From assembly GCF_003259255.1 (NCBI RefSeq), contig NZ_QGOL01000012.1, positions 124,001 to 188,000 on the forward strand: a stretch of 64,000 nucleotides of DNA, read 5' to 3'. Source of the DNA: Algoriphagus litoralis. Lineage in GTDB: Bacteria; Bacteroidota; Bacteroidia; Cytophagales; Cyclobacteriaceae. The notes beneath the pieces were generated by a model. The model did not search any database. It was not told where the DNA came from and worked only from the letters and a program-made list of their open reading frames with translations. Shown here piece after piece: positions 8,142-16,330 of the stretch; within the stretch, counting starts at the first letter, position 1; the number at the start of each line of letters is the position of its first letter. Both the position numbers and the translations under genes were made by a program.

Positions 8142-9041
8142 ATGCAAAAAATCGTCATTACAGCTATTTTCTTTTTTTCGCTGAGTATAAGTCTTCAGGC
8201 ACAAATCACGATTGAAACAGAGCAGGATTCGGAGCGAAACGTTGTTTTTTATGCGGTTAACCCGACCAAGGTGCCTTATTCAGTGATTTTGAATTTTTCC
8301 CAACTACAAAATATGACCACTCCTGGTGGAGGTAATGTGACTGCTATTGCATCACCCGGCAGGTCAAAAGTGGCTACGCTGAAGCCGACTTTATCCGGGC
8401 AGGGAACCAATTATCGCTATGCTTATAGTTTTGCTAAAGGGAATGTATACGGCAAAACGAAAATTGATCCGGTTTATCTGATGCCTGTACCGGAGGGAAC
8501 CCAGGTTAAAGCTATTTTGAACAATAATATTTCCAATACCCTCAAAAAAGAAAAGTCGGACAATTCTTACGTGGGTATTTCTTTCATTTTTGAAAAGCCC
8601 ACAGAGATTGTTGCACCTCGGAAAGGCGTGATCGCTGAGATGAAAATGGACTATGCGACGGATAAGGAAAGCCTGAGTTTTTCCGCCGAAGAGAACTACA
8701 TCGAAATCTATCATGAGGACGGGACAATCACCAGATTGATGGTTTTGAAGCCAGGATCAGCCAAGGTTGAGGTTGGAGATCTGGTGCTTCCGGGCCAAGT
8801 TTTGGCAGAATCTGCCGGAGAAAATTATGAGCAAGGACCACATGTCCGAATGGTCAATCAGCGGACAGAAAAGGAAGGGGCGGATAAATTAAAATACAGC
8901 TATTTCCCGGTAGTCTTTGCGACTGAAGCAGGGAATACCGAGATCAAAGAATTAAGTGATTTCACCGTGGTCCATCCTCAGGAAATCATCACCCGAGAGT
9001 TGAATAAGAAGGAGTTGAAAAACTACACCTCAGAAAATTAG
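8142..9041 (+). CDS. M23/LytM-like secreted protein with degenerate catalytic residues
   Basis: A 299-residue protein with a signal peptide (SISLQAQ, residues about 1-20), a beta-rich N-terminal half, and a C-terminal region that follows the LytM (M23) fold: APRKGVIAEMK, EIYHEDGTITRLMVL, GDLVLPGQVLAESAG and GPHVRMV. The usual metal ligands are not conserved. The HxxxD motif is not seen, the YxHL position reads TRLMVL, and the HxH reads H-V-R. It is therefore probably a non-catalytic LytM protein, a class that often binds or activates other envelope enzymes (inference). The gene ends just before a convergent transporter gene. Confidence 0.75.
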   Translation: MQKIVITAIFFFSLSISLQAQITIETEQDSERNVVFYAVNPTKVPYSVILNFSQLQNMTTPGGGNVTAIASPGRSKVATLKPTLSGQGTNYRYAYSFAKGNVYGKTKIDPVYLMPVPEGTQVKAILNNNISNTLKKEKSDNSYVGISFIFEKPTEIVAPRKGVIAEMKMDYATDKESLSFSAEENYIEIYHEDGTITRLMVLKPGSAKVEVGDLVLPGQVLAESAGENYEQGPHVRMVNQRTEKEGADKLKYSYFPVVFATEAGNTEIKELSDFTVVHPQEIITRELNKKELKNYTSEN

Positions 9042-9083
9042 TCGGTAACTCAAGACTTAATTTAGAGGGATTTCTTTCTTGTA

Positions 9084-9986
9084 TTACTTCCGATTGCCGA
9101 TCCAAACCCCCAAAATCACCCCAGCTATCCCGATGTAGTGTCCGATGAGGAGTACTTCACCATCCAAAACTCCCCACATGATGGCCACGATCGGAATGGT
9201 GTAGGTCACCAAGCTGGCAAAAAAGGGACTGGCGCTTTTTACCATGATATTAAATAGCACAAGTGCTGTAGCGGTGCCAACCATTCCCAGAATAGTAACA
9301 TAGCCCAAAGCCTCCCAAGCCTGGGGGTGAGTCACTAGTTTGTAGGAGAAATTTGTACCCGCAAAGAGATAGATTAGCGCCATAGGCAGAATCATCAACA
9401 AGGAAATCGACGAGATTTCTATGGATTTCAGCTGGGTAAATCGAGTCTTGATCACGTGGAGGTTGAAACTGTAGCAAATACAGGCTGCGATCACAAAGAG
9501 CGCATAGGCATTGATTCCAGCAAGTGATTCACCCCAATTCCCTCCCTCTTTGTACGCAATCAGAATAATCACACCGATAAATGCGATCACGAGCCCCAGC
9601 CCGTTTCTCCGGGTAATCCGTGTATTGAAAAAGATCGCACCGACCAAAACCACGAATAGTGGTGTCAGGGCATTCAATACCCCCGTCAGGGAACTGCTCA
9701 ACTGGGTCTGAGCCATGGGGAAGAGAAATGCAGGAATGAAGCTTCCCAATAGCCCGGCAATCAAAAGGTTCTTTACCTGGGTTTTGCTGAGGTTTTTAAT
9801 TCTGGGAAGCGATAGCGGAAGCAGAAGTGTCGCTGCTGCGACCATGCGGTATGCGCCCACTTCTCCCGGGCTGAACACCTCAAGTCCCCGCTTGATCAAG
9901 ATGAATGAACTTCCCCAAATTAAGGTAAGAATGGTTAGCAAAGCCCAGTTTTTCAGGCTGTTTTCCGAATGAGAAGTACTCATCAA
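9084..9986 (-). CDS. DMT superfamily (EamA) transporter
   Basis: A 300-residue inner-membrane protein with ten predicted hydrophobic segments in two EamA repeats, each opening with the typical pattern (LTLIWGSSFILIKRGLEVFSP and a second copy from about residue 155). EamA proteins usually export metabolites or amino acids; the substrate cannot be inferred. It is transcribed in the same direction as dusB, but the dusB terminator at 10041-10076 separates them. Confidence 0.85.
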   Translation of the reverse strand: MMSTSHSENSLKNWALLTILTLIWGSSFILIKRGLEVFSPGEVGAYRMVAAATLLLPLSLPRIKNLSKTQVKNLLIAGLLGSFIPAFLFPMAQTQLSSSLTGVLNALTPLFVVLVGAIFFNTRITRRNGLGLVIAFIGVIILIAYKEGGNWGESLAGINAYALFVIAACICYSFNLHVIKTRFTQLKSIEISSISLLMILPMALIYLFAGTNFSYKLVTHPQAWEALGYVTILGMVGTATALVLFNIMVKSASPFFASLVTYTIPIVAIMWGVLDGEVLLIGHYIGIAGVILGVWIGNRK

Positions 9987-10040
9987 TTTATCAGGGAAAA
10001 ATTCGTCTGCAAAGGAAACAAATCCATGAGATTAAAAATC

Positions 10041-10076
10041 AAAAAAAAGACCTCAGCGATTAAAATTCTGAGGTCT
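10041..10076 (-). terminator. Rho-independent terminator after dusB
   Basis: Read on the minus strand, AGACCTCAG (10076-10068) pairs perfectly with CTGAGGTCT (10056-10048), with an 11-base loop and then a run of eight T (10048-10041). It lies 9 bp after the dusB stop. Confidence 0.85.
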
Positions 10077-10084
10077 GGTGATTT

Positions 10085-11080
10085 TTAGGGTTGAAATTCG
10101 TAATCGGCATAATGTTCAGCGACTTGCTCCAAGATCTCTGCTACTTGAGCATAGGTATCTGCTGTCACCATTTCAGTCCGGAAGGTTTTGAAATTCGGCA
10201 TTCCCCGGAAATAGTTTGTGTAGTGGCGTCGCATTTCCAGAATTCCCTGCTTTTCCCCTTTCCATTCCACTGAAAAATCGAGGTGTTTTTTTGCGACAGC
10301 GATCCGCTCGTCCAGATTTGGCGCTAGAAGCTTTTCTCCCGTGGCGAAGTAATGCTTTATTTCATTGAAAATCCAAGGATAGCCGATCGAAGCTCGTCCG
10401 ATCATCATCCCATCGACATTGTACTTGGCTCGGTATTCCGCTGCTTTCTCAGGTGAATCGATGTCTCCGTTTCCGAATACAGGAATGTGAAGTCGTGGGT
10501 TTTCTTTTACCAAATTCAAGTAGCTCCAGTCTGCCTCGCCCTTGTACATCTGCTGACGGGTACGGGCATGGATCGAAATTGCCTGAATACCGATGTCCTG
10601 AAGACGTTCGGCCACTTCCACGATCCGGATGGTGTCGTGACTCCAGCCAAGTCTTGTCTTCACAGTCACGGGTATATTCACTCGCTTGACAATCTCTGCT
10701 GTCATAGCCACCATCTTATCTATATCCAATAGGATTCCCGCACCGGCACCTTTGCAGGCGACTTTGTGAACCGGGCATCCATAGTTGATGTCCAAAATAT
10801 CCGGACCGGCAGCTTCTGCGATTGCGGCAGCCTCCCGCATGGATTCGATTTCGTTGCCGAAAATCTGAATCCCGATAGGGCGCTCATAATCATAGACATC
10901 CAGCTTTTGGATGCTTTTGGCCGCATCCCGGATCAACCCTTCCGAGCTGATAAATTCCGTATACATAAGGTCTGCCCCGTTTTGCTTGCACACTGCCCGA
11001 AAGGGCGGATCACTCACATCTTCCATGGGGGCGAGCAATAGTGGGAATTCCCCTAGCTCCAACTTTCCAATCTTAACCAC
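10085..11080 (-). CDS. dusB: tRNA-dihydrouridine synthase DusB
   Basis: A 331-residue FMN-dependent TIM-barrel enzyme. It begins PLLLAPMEDVSDPPFRAVCK and carries the Dus signature with the catalytic Cys in LDINYGCPVHKVACKGAGAG. Further barrel motifs include VTVKTRLGW, SIHARTRQQMY and VFGNGDIDSPE. It reduces uridines in the D-loop of tRNA using NADPH. Length and motifs fit the DusB clade. It diverges from the CPBP protease gene with only 38 bp between starts. Confidence 0.93.
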   Translation of the reverse strand: MVKIGKLELGEFPLLLAPMEDVSDPPFRAVCKQNGADLMYTEFISSEGLIRDAAKSIQKLDVYDYERPIGIQIFGNEIESMREAAAIAEAAGPDILDINYGCPVHKVACKGAGAGILLDIDKMVAMTAEIVKRVNIPVTVKTRLGWSHDTIRIVEVAERLQDIGIQAISIHARTRQQMYKGEADWSYLNLVKENPRLHIPVFGNGDIDSPEKAAEYRAKYNVDGMMIGRASIGYPWIFNEIKHYFATGEKLLAPNLDERIAVAKKHLDFSVEWKGEKQGILEMRRHYTNYFRGMPNFKTFRTEMVTADTYAQVAEILEQVAEHYADYEFQP

Positions 11081-11090
11081 TTCTCTATTC

Positions 11091-11098
11091 TAAATTTG
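11091..11098 (+). promoter_or_regulatory. -7 promoter box (TAAATTTG) for the CPBP-DUF2007-cdsA cluster
   Basis: TAAATTTG fits the TAnnTTTG consensus and lies 20 bp before the ATG at 11119, in the 38-bp divergent gap with dusB. A -33 element is not obvious. Confidence 0.4.
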
Positions 11099-11118
11099 GC
11101 GTAAATTTACCCCAAATT

Positions 11119-12063
11119 ATGGAGATATACGAAACCCAATCCGAAATAGCCAAACGAAAGAATTGGCTATTGTCCCTGATAGTCATTGTTTTAGTCACTT
11201 TTGGTACACTTATTTTACTTCAGGGTATCGCCTTGGCCATGATGCCGACGCTATTTAATATCACCTTGGAAGAAATCATGAGCCTCATGACCGGCAACTA
11301 TGATGTGCCAAATGGGCGGATGGCGATGCTATTTGTGCAGGGAATCGGATCCGGTTTGGGGTTTTGGGTTGCAGCTTGGATCATCACCCGATTCATAGAA
11401 AAAGCTGACTTGCACTGGGAGATTCAGCGGACCAGATTCAATGTCCAAAACTTCATCTTAGCCTTGGGGATCACCTTTGGCGCGATGCTGTTCAATGGGC
11501 TTTTGGTGTATTGGAATGCCCAGCTCACTCTGCCTGAATCGATGTCTGGGATTGAGAATTGGATGAAAGAAATGGAAACCCAATTGATGGACTTGACCAA
11601 GTTTCTCACAGATTTCCAGAGTATTCCTGAATTATTGACCGGCATATTGGTGATTGGGGTGTTTGCTGGAGTTGGCGAAGAAATGTTTTTCAGAGGAATG
11701 CTTCAACCCAAGATGAAGCAATACACTAATTCCGCACATTGGGGGATTTGGTTGACGGCGATTATCTTTTCTGCAATTCATGTCCAGTTCTATGGATTTC
11801 TTCCAAGGGTTTTTCTGGGAGCCTTGTTTGGATACCTGTACTTGTATTCTGGAAGTTTGCTCTATCCTATTTTGGCACATATTTTCAATAATGCCCTCAC
11901 GGTAATTGTAATCTATATGTCAAATCAGGGTATGATTGACTTTGATATTGAGTCCTCTGATTCGGTATCTTATCCTGCTGCGATGCTTGGACTTTTGGTT
12001 CTTATGGTTGGATTCTTTTACTTTAAAAAAATCAATCAACCAAAAGATGGAGAGTTGGACTAG
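11119..12063 (+). CDS. CPBP (CAAX-like) intramembrane glutamic endopeptidase
   Basis: A 314-residue membrane protein with about eight hydrophobic segments and the ABI/CPBP motifs: E187-E188 with R192 in VGEEMFFRG, F-x3-H221 in IIFSAIHVQF, and a final H-x3-N in LAHIFNN. These form the active site of the Rce1-like glutamic protease family. Bacterial members have varied or unknown roles, including self-immunity and surface-protein processing. The gene overlaps the DUF2007 gene by 17 bp, which in turn overlaps cdsA, so the three form one translational cluster. Confidence 0.88.
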   Translation: MEIYETQSEIAKRKNWLLSLIVIVLVTFGTLILLQGIALAMMPTLFNITLEEIMSLMTGNYDVPNGRMAMLFVQGIGSGLGFWVAAWIITRFIEKADLHWEIQRTRFNVQNFILALGITFGAMLFNGLLVYWNAQLTLPESMSGIENWMKEMETQLMDLTKFLTDFQSIPELLTGILVIGVFAGVGEEMFFRGMLQPKMKQYTNSAHWGIWLTAIIFSAIHVQFYGFLPRVFLGALFGYLYLYSGSLLYPILAHIFNNALTVIVIYMSNQGMIDFDIESSDSVSYPAAMLGLLVLMVGFFYFKKINQPKDGELD

Positions 12064-12259
12064 GGTATTTGAAGATCAAAATCAAATCCGGGCTGAAATT
12101 GTCAAGGGAGTTTTGGAGGAAAACGGTATTTCAGCAATAGTAATGAACAAGAAAGAGACGGTATACAAGCTATACGGCACCTATGAGGTGATGGTGCCCC
12201 ACGATCAAACCTTGACAGCCCTGCAATTGATTCAAAATGAGATCTCGTTTCAACATTAA
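12047..12259 (+). CDS. DUF2007 domain protein (putative signal-transducing protein)
   Basis: A 70-residue protein starting at the ATG at 12047 (MESWTRVFEDQNQIRAEIVK), inside the end of the CPBP gene. An open frame extends further upstream, but the family start is here. DUF2007 proteins are short alpha-beta folds related to the PII/GlnB superfamily shape, with the recognisable RAEIVKGVLEENGI and VMVPHDQTLTALQLI. Function is unknown. In Bacteroidota they often precede cdsA, as here. Confidence 0.8.
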   Translation: MESWTRVFEDQNQIRAEIVKGVLEENGISAIVMNKKETVYKLYGTYEVMVPHDQTLTALQLIQNEISFQH

Positions 12260-13076
12260 TAATTACAGCAATCTAGGACAGCGGGCTATCACAGCTACAG
12301 TGGGGGCCTTGGTGGTTGTATCTGCTTCGATCTATTCTGATTGGACTTACTTTATTGTTTTCGCCACTATTTTGGGTTTTGCCCAGATGGAATTCTACAA
12401 GCTCACAGGGTTGGACGGGATGCTTCCACTCAGAAGTTTTGGGACTTTTCTCGGCGTGATGATTTTCACATTGACTTTTATGATCGAGAAAGAGCAACTG
12501 CCACATGAGTACCTTTATTTGATTTTTCCCATTGTATCCTTGACGTTTTTCATCAAGCTGTATAAGAAAACCGATAAAAAACCTTTCACAGGCGTTGCTT
12601 TTACGTATTTGGGGATTTTTTATGTGGCGGTACCTTTTTCACTGCTGAATTTGGCTGTCTTTTCTGTGGATGCAGTGTATCATTTTGAGATTTTGATCGG
12701 GAGCTTATTGATTTTATGGGCAAGTGATACAGGAGCATATTTCGCAGGGACCAAGTTTGGGAAAACGAAGCTTTTTGAACGGGTTTCTCCAAAAAAATCC
12801 TGGGAGGGTTTTCTGGGCGGAGCTTTTTCTGCGATCGCAGTCGCATTTGTCCTTTCTCAATACTTTCAAGTGATTGCTGATTGGAAATGGCTAGTAATAG
12901 CAGGTATTATTATTATAGCAGGGACGTATGGAGATCTGATTGAGTCTCTTTTCAAGCGTTCGATAGAGATCAAAGATTCCGGTAACGGATTGCCGGGACA
13001 CGGTGGATTTATGGATCGTTTTGACGGATTGTTACTTTCAGCCCCATTTATAACCGCTTTTTTGAAAATCTTTTAA
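12237..13076 (+). CDS. cdsA: Phosphatidate cytidylyltransferase CdsA
   Basis: A 279-residue inner-membrane enzyme with about seven hydrophobic segments and the CDP-diglyceride synthetase signature at its end (GDLIESLFKRSIEIKDSG followed by LPGHGGFMDRFDG), with KKSWEGFLGG earlier. It makes CDP-diacylglycerol from phosphatidate and CTP, the branch point of phospholipid synthesis. The start at 12237 overlaps DUF2007 by 23 bp; the resulting NNYSNLGQRAI matches the usual beginning. psd, which acts later in the phosphatidylethanolamine branch, is 1.4 kb downstream. Confidence 0.92.
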   Translation: MRSRFNINNYSNLGQRAITATVGALVVVSASIYSDWTYFIVFATILGFAQMEFYKLTGLDGMLPLRSFGTFLGVMIFTLTFMIEKEQLPHEYLYLIFPIVSLTFFIKLYKKTDKKPFTGVAFTYLGIFYVAVPFSLLNLAVFSVDAVYHFEILIGSLLILWASDTGAYFAGTKFGKTKLFERVSPKKSWEGFLGGAFSAIAVAFVLSQYFQVIADWKWLVIAGIIIIAGTYGDLIESLFKRSIEIKDSGNGLPGHGGFMDRFDGLLLSAPFITAFLKIF

Positions 13077-13148
13077 TACTTCGGCGGGCTGTCTGAAAAA
13101 CTACTTAAGTTTGTGCAGCATTTCACTAATTTATTTTAAGAACCCAAT

Positions 13149-14426
13149 ATGGCTTACATTGAACCGGCCCCAATTAAGGATAGAGAAAATCCTTTGGAGT
13201 CAATGATGGAAAGATTCAACATTGCTGCCGAGAAACTCGGGCTTTCCGATGAAGTTTACAACGTGTTGAAGAATCCTGCCAAGCAGGTAATAGTTTCACT
13301 ACCGATTACCATGGACAGTGGTAAAATTCAAGTATTTGAAGGGATTCGTGTGATTCACTCCAATATTCTTGGTCCGGCCAAAGGCGGAATCCGCTTCGCA
13401 CCGGATGTTCATCTGGATGAAGTTCGAGCGCTTGCAGCTTGGATGACCTGGAAATGTGCTGTGGTAGACATACCTTATGGTGGAGGTAAAGGTGGAGTAA
13501 GATGCAATCCACGGGAAATGTCCAAAGGAGAAATCGAGCGATTGGTAAGAGCCTACACTATGGCAATGATCGATGTATTCGGTCCAGACAAAGACATTCC
13601 TGCACCGGATATGGGGACAGGGCCAAGAGAAATGGCATGGCTTATGGATGAATATTCTAAAGCCCATGGGATGACCATACCTGCGGTGGTTACCGGTAAG
13701 CCTTTGGTTCTCGGTGGTTCTCTGGGTAGAACTGAAGCCACTGGACGAGGAGTGATGGTGACTGCTCTTGCTGCTATGCAAAAGCTTAAAATCAATCCGT
13801 TCTCGGCAACATGTGCGGTACAGGGATTTGGTAACGTAGGAAGTTGGGCAGCGCAGCTTTTGGAAGAAAGAGGATTGAAAATTGTGGCAATTTCTGACCA
13901 TACTGGCGCGTTTTATAACGACAAGGGGATCAATATCCAAGAAGCAATCAAGCATAAAGATGCTCATATGGGCACACTTGAGGGATTCACCGGCGGTGAC
14001 CGAATGGAGGACCCGGGAGATTTGTTGACGCTGGAGGTGGATGTCTTAGTTCCTGCTGCAATGGAAGATGTGATCACTGCAAAAAATGCCGAAAAAATCC
14101 GTGCAAAACTTATTGTAGAAGGTGCAAATGGACCAACTTCTGCCAAAGCAGATGCGATCCTCAACGAGAAAGGAATCATGGCTGTCCCGGATATCTTGGC
14201 AAATGCGGGTGGGGTGACAGTTTCCTATTTCGAATGGGTACAAAACCGCTTAGGATACAAGTGGACTGCCGACCGTGTCAATCGCCGGTCAGACCGAATC
14301 ATGAAGGATGCCTTTGAGCATGTTTACGAGGCTTCTGTTAAGTACAGCGTCCCTATGCGAATCGCCGCCTATATCGTAGCCATCGACAAAGTGGCTAAGA
14401 CCTATACCTTCCGAGGTGGATTCTAA
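13149..14426 (+). CDS. gdhA: Glu/Leu/Phe/Val family dehydrogenase, probable glutamate dehydrogenase
   Basis: A 425-residue oxidative deaminase. The N-terminal catalytic domain holds GPAKGGIRF, the active-site lysine region MTWKCAVVDIPYGGGKGG and PAPDMGTG; the C-terminal Rossmann domain holds GFGNVGSWAA. It interconverts glutamate and 2-oxoglutarate with ammonia. Length and motifs match the roughly 420-residue NAD-type GDH of Bacteroidota and archaea rather than the 450-residue NADP enzyme, so a catabolic role is likely (inference). A TTTG at 13110-13113 with TATTTTAA 18 bases later could be its promoter. A strong terminator follows. Confidence 0.9.
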   Translation: MAYIEPAPIKDRENPLESMMERFNIAAEKLGLSDEVYNVLKNPAKQVIVSLPITMDSGKIQVFEGIRVIHSNILGPAKGGIRFAPDVHLDEVRALAAWMTWKCAVVDIPYGGGKGGVRCNPREMSKGEIERLVRAYTMAMIDVFGPDKDIPAPDMGTGPREMAWLMDEYSKAHGMTIPAVVTGKPLVLGGSLGRTEATGRGVMVTALAAMQKLKINPFSATCAVQGFGNVGSWAAQLLEERGLKIVAISDHTGAFYNDKGINIQEAIKHKDAHMGTLEGFTGGDRMEDPGDLLTLEVDVLVPAAMEDVITAKNAEKIRAKLIVEGANGPTSAKADAILNEKGIMAVPDILANAGGVTVSYFEWVQNRLGYKWTADRVNRRSDRIMKDAFEHVYEASVKYSVPMRIAAYIVAIDKVAKTYTFRGGF

Positions 14427-14448
14427 GCCGCGTTTTAGTTAAAAGTTT

Positions 14449-14456
14449 TACCTTTG
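14449..14456 (+). promoter_or_regulatory. -7 box (TACCTTTG) abutting the gdhA terminator, possible psd promoter
   Basis: TACCTTTG is an exact TAnnTTTG match one base before the gdhA terminator stem. A transcript from it would start inside the 5' arm of that stem and so lose the terminator. No -33 element is evident. Confidence 0.3.
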
Positions 14457-14457
14457 G

Positions 14458-14488
14458 GGCGTGGGGAATTTGTTTTCCACGCCTTTTT
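14458..14488 (+). terminator. Rho-independent terminator after gdhA
   Basis: GGCGTGG (14458-14464) pairs with CCACGCC (14477-14483) and the stem extends inward by two G-T and two A-T pairs, followed by TTTTT (14484-14488). Confidence 0.85.
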
Positions 14489-14500
14489 AATTCAATCACT

Positions 14501-15160
14501 ATGACTATACATCGAGAAGGAAGAGTTTTGCTGTTTTGGATGATGATCATCCTGGTAGCACTCAATTACTTGCTATACTATTATCTGCCTGAGGAGCGTC
14601 TGCTTATCAATCTGTCTATTTTGGTCAGTGTCGTTTTATACCTGATCATCTTGCAGTTTTTCAGAAACCCTATTTTCCCTTTACCTAATGAAGAAGGGCT
14701 TGTTTTTGCTCCTGCGGATGGAAAAGTAGTCGTGATCGAAGAGGCATTTGAAGAGGAATATTTAAAAGAAAAGCGAAAGCAAATTTCCATATTCATGTCT
14801 CCGGTCAATGTCCACGTCAATCGTTCTCCTGTAAAAGGGGAAGTGGAGTATTTTCAATACCATCCAGGGAAGTATTTGGTCGCTTGGCATCCCAAGTCGA
14901 GTACAGAAAATGAGCGAACTTCCATGGTGATCAAAGACCAAAGCGGGGTGAAAATTATGGTGAGGCAAATAGCTGGTGCTTTGGCCAGAAGGATCAAGTG
15001 GTATGTAAAGCCAGGCTCTCAACTGGAGCAGGGTGGAGAATTTGGCTTTATTAAGTTTGGATCCAGAGTGGATGTCTATTTGCCTTTGGATGCAGAGATT
15101 CTCTGTACTATAGATCAAGTGACCAAATCAGCAAGGACACCTATTGCTAGGTTAAAATAA
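14501..15160 (+). CDS. psd: Phosphatidylserine decarboxylase
   Basis: A 219-residue proenzyme of the short (archaetidylserine-decarboxylase-like) class. Two N-terminal membrane segments (about residues 7-26 and 32-52) are followed by the decarboxylase domain with FAPADGKVVVIEE, ISIFMSPVNVHVNRSPVKG and the C-terminal FGSRVDVYLP. Self-cleavage between Gly and Ser in that motif makes the pyruvoyl cofactor. It turns phosphatidylserine into phosphatidylethanolamine, the main phospholipid of Bacteroidota. pssA, its usual partner, is not in the window. Confidence 0.92.
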   Translation: MTIHREGRVLLFWMMIILVALNYLLYYYLPEERLLINLSILVSVVLYLIILQFFRNPIFPLPNEEGLVFAPADGKVVVIEEAFEEEYLKEKRKQISIFMSPVNVHVNRSPVKGEVEYFQYHPGKYLVAWHPKSSTENERTSMVIKDQSGVKIMVRQIAGALARRIKWYVKPGSQLEQGGEFGFIKFGSRVDVYLPLDAEILCTIDQVTKSARTPIARLK

Positions 15161-15231
15161 ATTTAGGCGATTGTATCGTTTTGACTAGCAGATTCGTTCT
15201 AGGAGTAGTGTTCAACCAAAATTTTTCGCTC

Positions 15232-15738
15232 ATGAAAAAGGTCTATCCATTTGCCCTTGTAGTTGTTTTTGCAACCTTGATTTCCTGTACTGAAAATGAT
15301 GAACCCCTCAGTCCATTAATTGGGACTTGGGAAAAAAGGGAGTTTGTAGATTCTTTAGATCTCTGGTTTGTGGATGTACTGGAATTTAAAAACGACAGTA
15401 TTTTTGATCTTACCACTGTCGTTCGAGATATGGAAACTGGCCCAACTTTAGGCTATCGTATGATTACTACGGCTTGGTATAGGTTAGAGGGGGCTAACTT
15501 TACCTATTACTATTCTGATGGGTTATTTCATTCTGCTCCGTTAGATGGAGAATTTCCATTCTATGTTCCTCAGTCTGAATTACGGCCAGGGGTGATCGAT
15601 TTTTTTATCAAGCCCGAGGGAGTCTTGACCTTTTCTTCTGATCGAAGGATGTTTCAATTCCAACCAAACTGCTTTGCATTTAAGGAGGGACAAGATTGCT
15701 TTCAATTTCCGCTGGAAGAATATGTTCGAGTAAATTAA
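15232..15738 (+). CDS. Small lipoprotein of unknown function
   Basis: A 168-residue protein from the ATG at 15232, with a clear lipoprotein signal (KKVYPFALVVVFATLISC, Cys18 counted from this ATG). I do not recognise a family with certainty. The early SPLIGTWEKREFVDS and alternating strand pattern look like the lipocalin-like folds common in Bacteroidota lipoproteins, which often start with such a GxW motif. An upstream in-frame TTG (15181) is rejected because it would bury the signal peptide. It is followed by a terminator that also encodes the end of the convergent gene. Confidence 0.7.
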   Translation: MKKVYPFALVVVFATLISCTENDEPLSPLIGTWEKREFVDSLDLWFVDVLEFKNDSIFDLTTVVRDMETGPTLGYRMITTAWYRLEGANFTYYYSDGLFHSAPLDGEFPFYVPQSELRPGVIDFFIKPEGVLTFSSDRRMFQFQPNCFAFKEGQDCFQFPLEEYVRVN

Positions 15739-15744
15739 TTTATG

Positions 15745-15777
15745 AAAGCCTCTGTTTACCCGACAGAGGCTTTTTTT
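15745..15777 (+). terminator. Rho-independent terminator shared with the 3' end of the convergent gene
   Basis: AAAGCCTCTGT (15745-15755) and ACAGAGGCTTT (15763-15773) form a perfect 11-bp stem with a 7-base loop and seven T (15771-15777). The loop holds the stop codon of the minus-strand gene and the 3' arm codes for its last residues. Confidence 0.85.
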
Positions 15778-16229
15778 GATCTATAAACCCACCAACCCAA
15801 AAAGGCTGTACTCAAGAAGAAAATCAAGGTAGTCCATTCGAAGATTCTTCTTTCGCCTAGTTTCTCTTCTATCTGCTTATCTCTTTCAGCCACAGCTCGT
15901 TTTAGTGCTTGCACATCCTGCTCAAGTTTCAGGGTTATGGATTTGTAATCATCTTTTTCCTGAGAAATAACCGTAGTCTCTATCGACCCGATCATTCGTA
16001 GCTCATCCATGATCTGATTGTCCTTGGAGACAATTCGCTCAAGCCATTCATTGGTCTCGATCATGTCTTTTTTGGTCCGATTCCCAAAAATCCCTGACTT
16101 TTTACTTTCTGACGATCGCCATTGTGCGTGAAGTTGGTCGCGCTCCTGTACCATTCGTTCCAGCTTGGCACCGTCAAATTGGGGGCTTTGAAACAGCGAA
16201 AAAAGGAGAGCAGCTATGAAATTGAGCAT
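15756..16229 (-). CDS. Hypothetical coiled-coil protein with signal peptide and C-terminal membrane anchor
   Basis: A 157-residue protein I cannot assign to a family. It has an N-terminal hydrophobic segment (residues 1-15, MLNFIAALLFSLFQS), a long charged helical region (about 20-125) with heptad-like spacing suited to a coiled coil, then one transmembrane helix (about 130-147, WTTLIFFLSTAFLGWWVY) and a basic tail. Such a layout suggests an inner-membrane protein with a periplasmic coiled coil, perhaps structural. Its last codons lie in the terminator of the opposite gene. Confidence 0.65.
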   Translation of the reverse strand: MLNFIAALLFSLFQSPQFDGAKLERMVQERDQLHAQWRSSESKKSGIFGNRTKKDMIETNEWLERIVSKDNQIMDELRMIGSIETTVISQEKDDYKSITLKLEQDVQALKRAVAERDKQIEEKLGERRIFEWTTLIFFLSTAFLGWWVYRSKKASVG

Positions 16230-16330
16230 GGTTTTTTAGTTGGTTAAATTAAAAAGTGCAAAACCTATTCCGTTTTTAGATTCTGTTTCGTTAATAATTG
16301 GTTCCTGTACCTAGTGAAGCACTGTTTTTA

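Noticed and set aside
13299..13967. A 222-codon open frame on the minus strand opposite gdhA, and similar long frames opposite other genes
   Set aside because: Shadow of a strongly coded gene; the translation is rich in His, Ser and Cys with no family resemblance, and gdhA is unmistakable.
15181..15231. Longer start (TTG 15181) for the lipoprotein gene
   Set aside because: It would place 17 residues before the basic head of a normal lipoprotein signal peptide; ATG 15232 is the better start.
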